NCBI GenBank assembly: GCA_026225945.1
Contig: JAMJFZ010000320.1
Coordinates: 14,449,501-14,513,500 of the forward strand
Length of the DNA: 64,000 nucleotides
Reading direction: 5' to 3'
Origin: Cricetomys ansorgei
Taxonomy: Eukaryota; Chordata; Mammalia; Rodentia; Nesomyidae
In this document: in pieces, positions 1-12,200 of the stretch
Position numbering within the stretch: the stretch's first letter is position 1
Layout of the letters: each line of letters begins with the position of its first letter
Translations under genes and position numbers: made by a program
Notes under the pieces: generated by a model
What the model saw: the letters and a program-made list of their open reading frames with translations, nothing else
Database searches by the model: none
Told to the model about the DNA's origin: nothing

Positions 1-128
1 GTAGACGCTCTTAAGATGTTCGTGTCCCCACCCTAGCCACGCCCTTCCCCCCAAATCTCTGCTTGCTTGTTTTGCTTTCTTAGGAGAAACAGACAGACAA
101 ACCCTAATAGATGTGCGTTCCTTTTCAG

Positions 129-209
129 GGCAGCACAAGAAACAATAAACAAAATCCAAATGACAACAGAGCTCAAGAAAGCGAGCATGGAAGTGCAAGC
201 GATAAAGAG
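129..209 (+). CDS. Ccdc38: Ccdc38 exon, first in window
   Basis: Acceptor ccttttcag precedes it and donor gtgagg follows. The first base completes an off-window codon and the final AG is finished by the next exon to make Ser. It encodes a helical, Lys/Glu-rich stretch of the DUF4200-like coiled coil. The other open frame through this exon does not continue into the next one. Confidence 0.85.
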
Positions 210-3200
210 GTGAGGGGGTGCGCCCCTTCCTCGTCTGAGTCCCACACCCCATTATGCCTCTTACACCCAGCAAAGCCAAATGGGAATAGCCTTGCCGTAT
301 GGTGACCCAGTACCTATGAACAGATTTCAAAACGAGTAACCTATCTACCAAGGACTGTGCGTGCCTGCATATCAGAACATCGGCCTCTCTCCCGAGAGGC
401 TCTCTGGCTTGTGAATGCAGGAGCGGAGGGTTAGTTTTTTTTTTTTTTTATTTGTCCTACCTGCCTCTGTTTTACTCACTGTAAGATGCCCTTCACCCCA
501 CATTTGAGTATCTCAACTGAGGTGCATTTGATAGTTACCTTACATTCATCTTTGTCAGCTTTGCACATTCAGACTCCTCGAGAGTATGTCGCACGGCTGT
601 TAAAATGAAGATCTATGCGGAGAAAAATGACAGGGGTGGGAACGGGTTCATAGTACTACATTGTCAGCCGCCCCTTTTTAAGCCTGTATCTTTCCTTCTA
701 TGCCCAAGAAACCTCGGCTGGATGATTTTCAGTATCTAAAAGGCTCCCGTGACCACGGTGGAACACTTAAGTTCACAGTTCAAAATATGTGTTTCAGACG
801 GATTCTGGCTGTAGTGACCTCTTCTATTTAGAAGTTGAAGGCGCTGCAAGATGGGGCAGTTCCTCCTCCTCTCCCCCCTGTAATGAAATTCTTGGCTACA
901 TCCCCAGAATTCTTTTAATTTCTAGATAATGCCTCACTATTTCTCCCAGGCTAGGCTTGAACTCACTGTAGCTCAGGCAAGCCTCGAACGTCTCACCTCA
1001 GCTTCCCACCCCGCTGGAATGACAGGGATGTGCTGCCAGGACCTTTCGGATGATCCTATCCATTTCAAGAATTGTGGAGTCAGAGCAGTGGCCTTGGTGC
1101 TTACGTTAATTACCACGCTCGGCATAGTGTCCACTTGGTGACCCCTCTAAACACCCCTGCCGGGACCTTGCTCATGCGTCTCACCATTCTTCAAGGGTGA
1201 GCGAGATGACGGAGCTCGTGTAGAGCCAGCGAAGGGGAACCTCTTCTCCTTTGTGGCAAGATGGCTCCAGAATAGAAAGTATTTGAAAAGGAGAAATGAC
1301 TTCCTCTGGAAACCTTTGCATCGAAGCCATGCAATCCCAGCCAACTTTTACCCCACGATCTTTGTAACACGTTTAGGAGGTGGAATGAAACACGTCCGCC
1401 ATCTTCCAACTACTGAAGATGAGGAACTGTGGACTGACTCTTGAAGACTACATTTACAGGGCTGAAGGCAGGCTCTGGCAGATAGAGGGTTGCAGCTGAG
1501 CAGTTGAAATGATGTAATCATGATAGGGGTCCCAGTGAGGTTCTGAATGAGGAAAGCTTGTCTGTGGGTCTGCTCGAAACATTAAGATAAACCGACCTGA
1601 AGCTGGAGACGCGCTCAGCTCAAGCCTCAGGCTCTTGTTAGTGAGAACATTGGCATTTGTCAGAGGTCTGCTACTGCTAGGTGGGTACAAGTTGTCCATT
1701 TCTTTCTCCAAAAGAATGAAGTAAGAACATCTGTTGTTTGAAGACTTATTTTTATTTATAATTGTGTGTTGTGGTTATGCGCACTAGCGTAAGAGCCTGC
1801 TGGGGTAGAGGCGTCACATCTCCCTGGTGGTTGTGAGCCACCCGACATGGGTACTAGGAATTAAAGTCAGGTCTTCTGCAGGAGCAGTATGCATTCTTAA
1901 TCGCTGAACCGTCTCTCCAGTCCCAAGGATCCCTATTTTTAAATGCTGTGCTTGGGGTGAAGTTACGCCTGTCCAGCATTCAGCATGTGAAGGGGGCTCA
2001 CATGTCAGGCCTTTGTGAAATGTTAGCACCCTTTCTTCCCCTCATATACCATCTTTTTTACCTTCCAAATTCTCCACATGGATAAAGCTTCATAGAATAC
2101 TGTGTTTCTGACAGAAAAAAAAAAAAAAAAATCGGCAGAGGAAACCCGTCACCAGCCCACTCTGTATGTGCGTGTCTGACTGGGTGTCTTCTGTTCAAGC
2201 CGCAGCCTCTGTCTCCCTTTCTGCTCAGACGCTTCAGTTTGTGGCTGTGTCTACAAGCTGTGTTAAGTGTGTTGTTGTGTAAACAGACGATGGGGAGAAT
2301 GCTTTCAGGGCTGTGTAACCACATCTTTGTTTCTTTTGAAGTGAAATTGCTAAAACGGAATTCCTCCTCAAAGAGTACATGAAGTACGGGTTCTTCCTGC
2401 TGAAGCTGTCCCCGAAACACTGGCAAGCGCAGCAATCCCAAAAACGAGCTGAGGCATCGAAAAGTAGCCCCATTCTCCCAAGACTCTTAGAGAGTAAGTT
2501 GCGGGTCTTAACTCAGGCTGAGCAAAGACCCCTGATCCTGAAGTATTCCGCTCCAAAGTGTGTTATTTATTTGAATAGTCAGAATTTCTTTAAAAAATTT
2601 ATTTATGTATTTATATGAGCCCTCTGTCTGCCTGTACAACTGCTCACCAGAAGAGGGCATCAGGTCCCATTACAGATGGCTGGGAGCCACCATGTGGGTG
2701 CTGGGAATTGAACTCAGGACCTCTAGAAGAGCAGTCAGTGCTCTTAACCGCTGAGTCATCTCTCCAACCCTCAATAGTCAAAATTTAAAAAAAAAAAAAA
2801 AATTGGACAAGGATTCTTCCTACCTTTTTTGTTAATTTGGAAACTTAGGTTAGTTTCAGATACAAAGCAGTAAAAACGAATACATGGAAAAATAGAAAAA
2901 TACATTTTATATAGATGACAGGATGGTGTCCCAAAAACTATCTGGGATTATTAAAGGCCTCTATAGTGAGTTCAATGGATGTAAAGTGAATTATATTTTA
3001 TCAACCTAATATAAACTGAAATAAACTAAATTTATTCATTGGAAACTGTTTAAATACTTGGAAGCCAGGAAAACAGTCTTCATATGTGTGACTTGGAGGC
3101 CTGACAAATAGAAAAATATGTTGTGTTTTCTGATAGAAAAATTGATATTGTAAAGCTACCAGTTTTCTTGAAATAAGTGTATTTGGTGAAATTATAATAA

Positions 3201-6200
3201 AAATGCTTCTGCCGAGAGATTTTCAGGAGGATCAGAGCAGGGAGGAATTTATACTGTGATTCTGAGGCTCACACAGAAAGAGAAATGCTTTCGATTTAGG
3301 AAGGTAATGGGGGTGAGTGCGAAGAAGTAGCCGAGGCATTATACCACAGAATCTCAGTAATTAGATTCGTGCTTTGCTGGCGTTAGGGTGTCAGTCCAAT
3401 GGAACAGAGCCGGAGCTCATTGCATAAACATTGCATACACGATCCAAGTGGAGCCTCATCGGAACAGAAGACTTTATTTCCAGCATCACTGGGACCAGGT
3501 TCACTTCCTCCTTGGAGAAAATTCTGAAATGCTGGATAGATAGACACTGGTAGCCAAGCACATAGCAGAGTTACCCCCGGGAGAGAGGAAAGTAATTAAG
3601 ATGGGTACCAAGATTCTCAGCCACTTCCTGAAGCCATTCCAGGATTCCATACAAGGACAGGGAAGTCTGGAGGGAGCCCCAGCAAATGTGAGTGTTTATC
3701 CCACAGGAACTATCGAACTAAAAATCAGGTACATCAGTGATGTCACTGGGTCAAAGTCCATTAAATGATGTTGAGCAAGAGGAAAAAAAATAGGAGAGCA
3801 GCAACGTGTTCTCATTTGACTGTTTTAAGATTTAGTCTTTCTCATATAAATGGAAGGTGCTCAGAACTCATTGAGCCTCTCAGACGGCCAGTATAAATAG
3901 CTACAGTGGGATTTCCAGAGCTGATGGCCCTCTGCTTGATCCCCTAGGCCCAATGGTTTGTTCTCTTCTATGTCAGAGGCCAGTCCTCGCCCACTCTGCA
4001 GAATGAGGTTGCAGATCACCGCACCTCGGTCCTAGGGTCCTCCACCCCCCCCACCCCGCCCCACCCCACCTCCCCGACCCTGACTTGAAAGCCTTGGTGG
4101 TAACTGCCTTCACACTGAGGCAGAGCTCTCCCTCTCAGGAAAGCGTCTCCCCTCCCCCCACAAACATTTTCTCTCTTTCTCTTCCGTTTTCAGAATTTTC
4201 GGTGAGTTCAGGTAGAAAAGAGAGCAGCACCGACTCGTCAGTCACAGATGAGCATAGTTCAAGAAAAGGGCAAGGTGAGTGCCCAGGCCCGTGACTGCGT
4301 TAGAGCAAACAGCCAGGAGCCCCCAGAATGGGCATGTGCTTGGCAAGGAAGCCCTGATGGAGAACAGGGGGTGGTGCCCACATCACCCCTGATCTCGGGG
4401 AGCCAGGCATTCTGTTCTTTGTGATATCACAGAGACACGCCCAAGTGGACAAGAGTCTCATCCTAAATGTGCCCCTAGGTCTACCCCCTGGTCCTTTGGT
4501 ACAAGCCTGCCTTCTGTGATGACAGTCCCCCGCCCTAGCCGGAGAGGCGAGCACAGGAGTGAGTAGTGGAGGGAGCTCCACCACAGTCAACCATGAGCAC
4601 TCTTGTGTCCTGTTCAAGCTCCATCACCACTGCGGACCAGGGGTTTGGACCCAGGGTTTTAACATTGTGTGACTTGAAAATCAACACTTAAAATCACCAG
4701 ACACTGGTGAAAACATCTGAACCTTCGTCTTCCCTTGGAAACCACTAGACCCGAAGTCTTGGCTTTAGGATGCTCCCGTCAGAGTCTACCCTGTTGGGTG
4801 ATCCCACCTGTGACTGGCACAACCCACTGGTCACCTGAGTTTGTGAGCCACAACATAGGCTTACTCTTGGGACCCATTCCTCACTTCATCTTGCCGCTAA
4901 GCAGCAGATACATTTGGAGTTGGGGCAAAAGGAGCATGACTTGCTTGCTCAGAAATGACCATGATAATGAGCCCAATACCTGTGTATCCAGCCAGCTAGT
5001 TAAAAGTGGATTTTTTCAAAATGTACGAGCCAGTTGGAGCCTACACACAACATATTGCTTTGCCCATTGGAGAATCTGTGGTCATGGGTAGGGATGGAGG
5101 GAAGAAGAGGTGGGTATCAATGGTATCTTCTGAAATGTTGAGCGTAAGTGTTACTCGGCTTAAAAGCACCTCTTAAAAATGGTTTCATTAATATGTGCTC
5201 AGATACCATTCTAAAAGCAAATACAGTGTTGCATGATGGGATACTTCATTTTTCATCCCCCCTTCTCTCTTTCATTCACTGCATATCAAAGGCACGCAAT
5301 GCATTTCAGGCACTTGTGAAGGCTTATGGAGGACAGTTCTGCACCCTAGAACCGTATAATACAGTGGAGAAAGTATAAAGAGCAGGGATAGGCAGCCACG
5401 GATCACTGAAAAAGGCCCAGCACGTGACCTCTATCTGACACCTTTACAGGAATCTGTGTAGGCCAGGTTGCAGTGGGGCTCGGTTTTGAAGAATGCCTGC
5501 CAGGTATGAGGCGGCAAGGTTGAGTCCCACTGTGGATTCAAAGTAGAGTAGGAAGAATAAGTGGTATGACCTGGGCAGATGGAAGACTCCCAGGGCCAGC
5601 ACTGGCTCGGTTGTTAGTTTCAGGTGAGGGTCGGACCTCACTTTGATGAGCACACAGATGTGGGAAAGTAAGTACAAGAGGCCACAGCTGGAAGGTCGTC
5701 TCTCCAGATGATGTTAATGGAAACAGGCATCGCTCTGTCTTCTTCCTTAATTCCTTTAACCCTGCGATTTGAAATAGATATCGCTGAGGTAGGACAAGCA
5801 GAACACGCCTCGCACCTGCTTATCTTTACTTGTCACCTGTGACTTCAGTAGTCAAGTCCCACTGGGCCACTGCGTTTGGAGTCCAATTTCCATAGAATGG
5901 GGGAGCTCCATTTTCCAGATGATCATCGTTTTGATAATCAAACCATGTTTTTAAAAAAGAGCAGGCATGTAGCACCGCATAGCTAGCGACATCTCTAATG
6001 GCACTCTCCTCCTTCTCCCTCTCCCACCACCCATGGCGGGGACCTCACCTGGACATTTTGAACAGGAAAAGCACTGAAGAAATCTCCTGGGGACACAGAC
6101 ACTAGGAGGTCATCCACGTTGAAGTACGGTACAAATTTAATGAACTCTGATGGAAACTGTGAACGGCTTTCTAGAAAATAACCCCCTTTAGCCTGCCTTC

Positions 6201-9200
6201 AGTGTAGAGACCTCGGCTCCAAGCCCGTTGTCAAATCCAGTGGGGCCAGTGCCGGCCAAGTCTGTGCACTCCTGAGGAGCCCCAGAACTCTGCTCTCTTT
6301 GATAAGGGCCTACCGCCCACCAGTCAGAGGGACCACCAGATCCCAGGCCCTGGGTCCCCCTCTAGCTATTCTGTTAGCCTCTGCAATTTCGCCCATTGTT
6401 TACCTGAGGCAATAGGAACAGAAGGCATTTTCATTTGCTTTTTTGTTTCTTCCCTAACTTTGTTGTTAATTCGCTATTTAATAAATTATTCATTGTCAAC
6501 CTTAGCTACCTAAAAGGTGCTTTGAGAAGACACATGACTGTCTGGGTCAGGCATGCTAGCCTTGAGGGCGGGTTCTGAGCCAAGGCTGCCATGTTATCTG
6601 TGCGGTGGACAGCCGGGATGTCAGCCTTGAGGTCCCCTTCGACTCTTGACCCAGTTTCCTGCAACAGAAATCCCATCCCAAACTGCAGTGCGGTGGACAG
6701 CCGGGATGTCAGCCGTGGTCCGGTCATGTGCAGAATGTCATACACAAATATAAAAACTAAAATAAAGGAAAGGGAACTCTGTGATAGTTAGGATCCACAG
6801 CCAATTTAGAAACCAATTAGAATTTAGAAACCTAGTAATTGGAAATGGCTCAGGAATGATTTTCTTTTTTCTGAGTAGGATTGAAAGCATGACGTCAGAA
6901 GACAGCTTCGAGTTCTTTCTGGAGGACGAGACCATGGACTTTGATCTGGTAACCAGGCTGTATTTCTTGATTCTAGCCGTATGTATGTGGTCTACATATT
7001 CATTTCTTCTGAGAGGTCCTATCACAGACATTTCACAAACTTTCCAGGAGGAGATGATACGCCAGCCCTGAGGCAGGAGAACCACAGATTTCAGGCTAAG
7101 AAGCCAGATGTGACAGTGTAGGCCTGCAGTCCCAGCACTCTGGAGGCAGAGGCTTGGGGGGGCAGGGGAGGGCGGGGACGGGGGAAGGGACGACAAGTCA
7201 TCCTCAGATATATAGCAAGTAGGAGGCCAGCTGAGCCTTCAAGAGACATCTGGCTCAATAAAACAAAGCCAAAGCAACTACAGATCCAACAAAAAAATTC
7301 CAGGCCAGCCTGAGCTACGTATTGAGTTCCAGGCCAGCCTGAGCTACGTATTGAGTTCCAGGCCAGCCTGAGGTACAAAGCGAGTCCCTGTTTGGAAAAC
7401 AAAACAAGACAAAAAGCAAGCCGTTTGGAGCAGATACATAATCTACAACCATCCTATAATAATTGCCACTTATAATTGTGTGTGTGTGTTTAAGTTTGCA
7501 TGTGCGCGAGCACCTGTGTGCCTGTGCTGACACTAAGTGTGTTCCTTAATTGCACTCCACTTTATTTACTGAGTCTTGGTTCCTGGCTGAATCCGGAGCT
7601 CACTTTGGCTGCCCAGCCAGCTCGTCCCGGGGATCCTAACCACTGGATGACGGCCGGAGGCGGCGACCCCCCACCCACCCCATGTAGCTTTCACGCACGT
7701 CCTTCACACTGACTCTCACCCTTGTGCAGCAAGCGCTTCATCCACTGCCCGCGTCCCTCGTGCCGCAGATTCTGTCTTCGTCATCTTGCAAACCCGAGGC
7801 ACTGTGCCCGTCCCACATGCGCCTCCACCCTCCAGCCCGGGGCAGCCATCTTTCCACGTGCTGCTTCTAAGTGGATCTTACCCTGGTGGTCTTCCTGTGC
7901 GCTTGTGCGAATGGGCTCTTTTGGAACAACTGTATCCAAAGCTCATTTAAATCGTAAGATAACTGGGGTGTGGAGCGAGCTCAGCGGGCACCGTGCTTGC
8001 TTTACAAGCATGAGGGCCCAATTTCCAGCCCCAGTACCCATTAAAAACAAACAAGCAAAAATTCACGGCACTGACTTATAATCCTAACACCTGGGAAGCA
8101 GAGACAGGCGGATCCCCGGGGCTTGCTGGCCAGTCGGCAAAACAGGCCTGCAAAGGATTACGTTTAAAAAAAAAAAATAGTAGACAGAACCTGAGGAACC
8201 ATATTTGAGGTTCCTCACAGCCCCCAACACACATGTGCACACACACCTGCACATACGTGTACATGACACGCAAATGTACAAATGTACTGGAGCAGAAGTC
8301 TTTTAAGACTGATATTCCATCACATGTATGTGTACTGTACTTCCTTCGTTCCCTCATCTGTGAATATATGTGTGGTTTCTGTGTCTCGGCTACTATAAAT
8401 AAGAATGAACACATATATTCATGCATTAATGTGTAAGTGGTCTTTGAAAATGCTCACTTAAAGCAATGCTTATTCTTAAAAAGCCAGGGCAAACTAGATA
8501 ATTAGCATTGAGAGGAAATGAACCCCCATCAGTCTCCTCTCCCTCCCTCCCACCCTACCTCCCTCCCACCCTACCTCCCTCCTCCACTATAGCCTTTCTA
8601 CTTCCCCCCTCCCTCTTTTCCTCTCTAATATCCCCATCTCCTCCCACTTGCCATCTCTCCCTGGGAACAAGGCGTGGCTCCCTTACAACTCTCTCTACCA
8701 CCTTCACGTTCCAGTCACTGTGGTGTGGATTCTGAACATATCTGAAAGTGTCTGTGTTGTAAGCATGGTCCTCAGCTACGGTTGGGGAGGGTGGGGACAC
8801 CATTGCGGACCACGTGATATCTTTCAGGGTAGGTCATGTGCTCTTGAAAAGGGATTGGGAGCCCTAGTGTCTTCCTCTTTACCTCTTGGCTACCGTGAAG
8901 TGATCGGATCCTGACACAATGTACTGGGCCAGCATACATCTATAGTAGCCCCAGGGCAAAAGTAAATGATTCCTGCTTAAAAGCTGATTTTTCTCAAGTA
9001 GCTTGCCACATGCGTGGGCACGGAGAGCAGGTAATTACGTATTGTCCCTGTATTGTCTAGACTAGCCACATGGGCATATCTGTGAGGCATTTCTCTTCAC
9101 TGTTGACTTACTAGACGCCAGAGATTTACTTCAAGGAGCCAGAGGAGTTACTGCAGGTCCTCCTGGAGCTGGAAGAGCAGAACCTCAACTTAGTCCAGTA

Positions 9201-12200
9201 TTCCCAAGACGTCGATGAGAATCTCGAAGATGTCAACAAAAGAGAAAAGTTGATACAGGATAAGATGTGAGCACATTTCTCAGTTACTAACCAGAGACCA
9301 CACCCAACCCACTCATGGTGTCTGCTCCTGGTGCAGGTTAGGGTTTTGACTAATGATGACTTACATGGTGGGCACAAAACAAAAAAGGTAGAATTTCCAT
9401 GTGTACAGAATAGACTGGCTTTACTTTCATTTTCTTCCTGCTTCCTCTAGAAATGCTTGCTGAAGCATTTTCTAGCTGGAAGGGTTGAAATGGCAGCCAT
9501 TGCCTTCACTTGGTGCAGGACAGCTGTCACTGGCTAGACTGAGTGGTGATAAATGCAGTCTCCTTGGGTGTGAATCTCAGCAAAGTAACCTTCTGTGATT
9601 CAATACTATGTCATTTTATGATGTGTCTGTCAGCATAGCAGACCTAGTGTAGAGGAGATGAGATGTCAGCCACGGGGTCCTCCTGCTCTAGGAGACAGAG
9701 CTTTGGATTATAGAGAACAAAACTTGTAACCATTACTTTCCAAAATGCATAGAACTATTTGGAACAGTTTTCTGGGTCAGAAGATGGCAAACTCTTCAAG
9801 CAGTAGGTCAAGCTACATTTAACTTCAGAACCAATTCATTGGTCCAGAAGGCAAGAACCTAAAAAACAACCAACCAGTGCTTCCCAGCACCCCTTACGGT
9901 ATCCCCTCCAAGTCCTCATCTCCTAACCCACCCTCAGTGCAGGGTCCTCCTGACAGGGTGGACCTGTTCTGGAGGAAAAGGGCTCTGTCTGAATCTTTCT
10001 CTGGAGTTTTACCAGAATCTCAAGGCAAGCTGGTCAAGTGTCTCCATTTCCCCAAACCTCAGAGGCTATTCTGATGACCAGCCTTTGAGAGCGCTCACAC
10101 GCTAGAGAAGCACAGCTTGGGGTCCTGATGACCGCACTCTGCTGCTTTCTGTGTGGAGTCCTGAGGGGAACCACAGTAGCAGAGAGGGAAGAAAATGTCC
10201 TCTGATGGAAATGAAGGCCTACACTGAAGCATTTATTTGCCTCGTTGTAACTTGAGTGTAGGCCTGAAATGACTCAGGGGCGATCAAACAATTGCTGATC
10301 AAGCATAAGGACTTGGGTTCCGATCCCTGAAACTCACGTAAAAGCTAGGTGCAGTGGCATACCTCTGTCATCTGGTGCTCCTAAAGCGAGAGACCCTCCA
10401 GAAGCTCGGGGCGCAGACCACCTGCCATTTACTCGGTGAACAACAGGAGGGAACCCCCGGGCCACTGAGATGTTTCAGTTGGGGAAGGAGCTGGCTGCCA
10501 AGCCTGAGCTCGGTCCCTGGAATCCACATGGTGGCCGAGAGAGCCAAGTCCTGCAAGCTGTCTCTGACATTCATGTATGGCATAGCACTCAGCCACCGTC
10601 CCACTTAAACAGACTGTCTCAGACAAGGTGAAAAGCGAGGGTCAACACCGAGGTTGTCCTCTTGACCACCATGTGCGCATGGCAAGCACCCCCACTCACA
10701 CATACGCATGAGCTCTTGCTCGCTCTCTGTCTCTCTCTGTCTCTCTCTCTCACACACACACACACGAATTGTGTGCACTTTGACCATACCATCACATACT
10801 GACTCCCTATGTGGCTGCTGGGCACCAGGTACTGACATGTGCCCAGCAGGACGGCTGAGCTGTGGCTTACGGCTCAGTGCCTCAACCGTGAGCTACAGAC
10901 AAGGGCCCCCTCCTTCTTTTGCAACAGAAACAACAACATTGATTTCCTGCTGGAACACAAGGAGATGCTTAAGGCGAACTGTGAGCGAGAGGAGGAAAAG
11001 GCGGCGGAGCTGGAGCTGAGGTCCAGGCTCTTCAGTTTTGGAGAATTCAACTCAGATACTCAGGTACATGCTTCGCCTGCGGTATCTGTTGGTCTCCTGG
11101 TAATAATCTGCCCTCCCTGTGTGCTGAGCAGGGGAAGGTAAGGCAATCCATGAACTGTTGACAGTGGTGGAAAACCAGCCTGGAATAATTCTGTCAGTAT
11201 GAAACAGTCAGTTTCCTAGACAGGAACCATTTGGATTGACCTTGAGGTTCATGTAAAGTGTCGCTCTAGTTATTTCAAACTGCATTTCTTTGTCAGAGAG
11301 TGTTTGTTGGAGTAACTCACTGCCTTCGATCATTTGGGTGGCAATTCAAGTAGCTGGTCAGTAACAGGAAATGCAGTGAACCCACACACTTAATACTGAA
11401 TAAAAAAAATTGGCTGGCACTGAGCCTAGAATATGTCAACTTCTTTGGGCCTAAATGGATTGGCTCAGTCTCCAGCACCTGTGATAGATCCCAATATCCT
11501 TATTTATTGAAAAGTTCATCTCTCCCAGCTGGATGCAAACCCCTCCACAAAGGGATTACCCTAACTTCCTGCTCATGAGCTCATTTTAGTGTCCCCATAG
11601 TGTCAGTGCTCAGTAAATGTTTGTTGAATGAATGATCAGGTTAGTTTTCAGATCCACAGGAAACTCCAACTTCCATTGGTTTCTTGGGGGGGGGGGGGGA
11701 CTCGTTAATAAGAATCCAAAGCTGATGCGTGGGGCTACCATCGCATTTGATGGCTGTGGAACCTGATGTTTTAGACAGAGGTAGGTCTGGGGAAGGAGCT
11801 ACATTGGGAGAAAGGTGACTACCCTCCCCTACCTACCAGACAGGCAGGGCGACTGAAAGCAAAAGCTGTTTCTGGCTGCCAGGCACGTGCAAGTCCTAAG
11901 GCACGGCGGCATGCTGTTAGCCACTACAGCAGGAGGCTTGGTTGTAACGGTTCAGCTCTTCGTTTTTGTTTTTAATCAACTTTTTTTAACTGTGGTGCAA
12001 TATAGATAAAGTTTACCATCCACCCATTCTGAGTGTGCGATTCAATGGCATTAAGTACATTCATTCATGTAGTGTCACTGTTACTATAGTTTATTTCCAA
12101 AACTTCCATCATCACTTAAACATAAAATTTACTACCTTAACCAGTTTTTGAATGTTCAGTTAAGTGGTGTTAAATAACATTCACATTTTTTTCTTGCAAC

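Larger units (their letters stand above)
6949..9114 (+). other. Ccdc38 intron with B1 and B3 copies
   Basis: It contains the internally repeated B1 at 7100-7400, a B3 at 7970-8290 and a CCCTCC-rich tract near 8535-8590. The remainder is unassigned. Confidence 0.65.

Noticed and set aside
129..209. Alternative frame of the first exon, as in the open stretch 111-305
   Set aside because: It does not continue into exon 2342-2493, whereas the other frame joins to a clear coiled-coil sequence.
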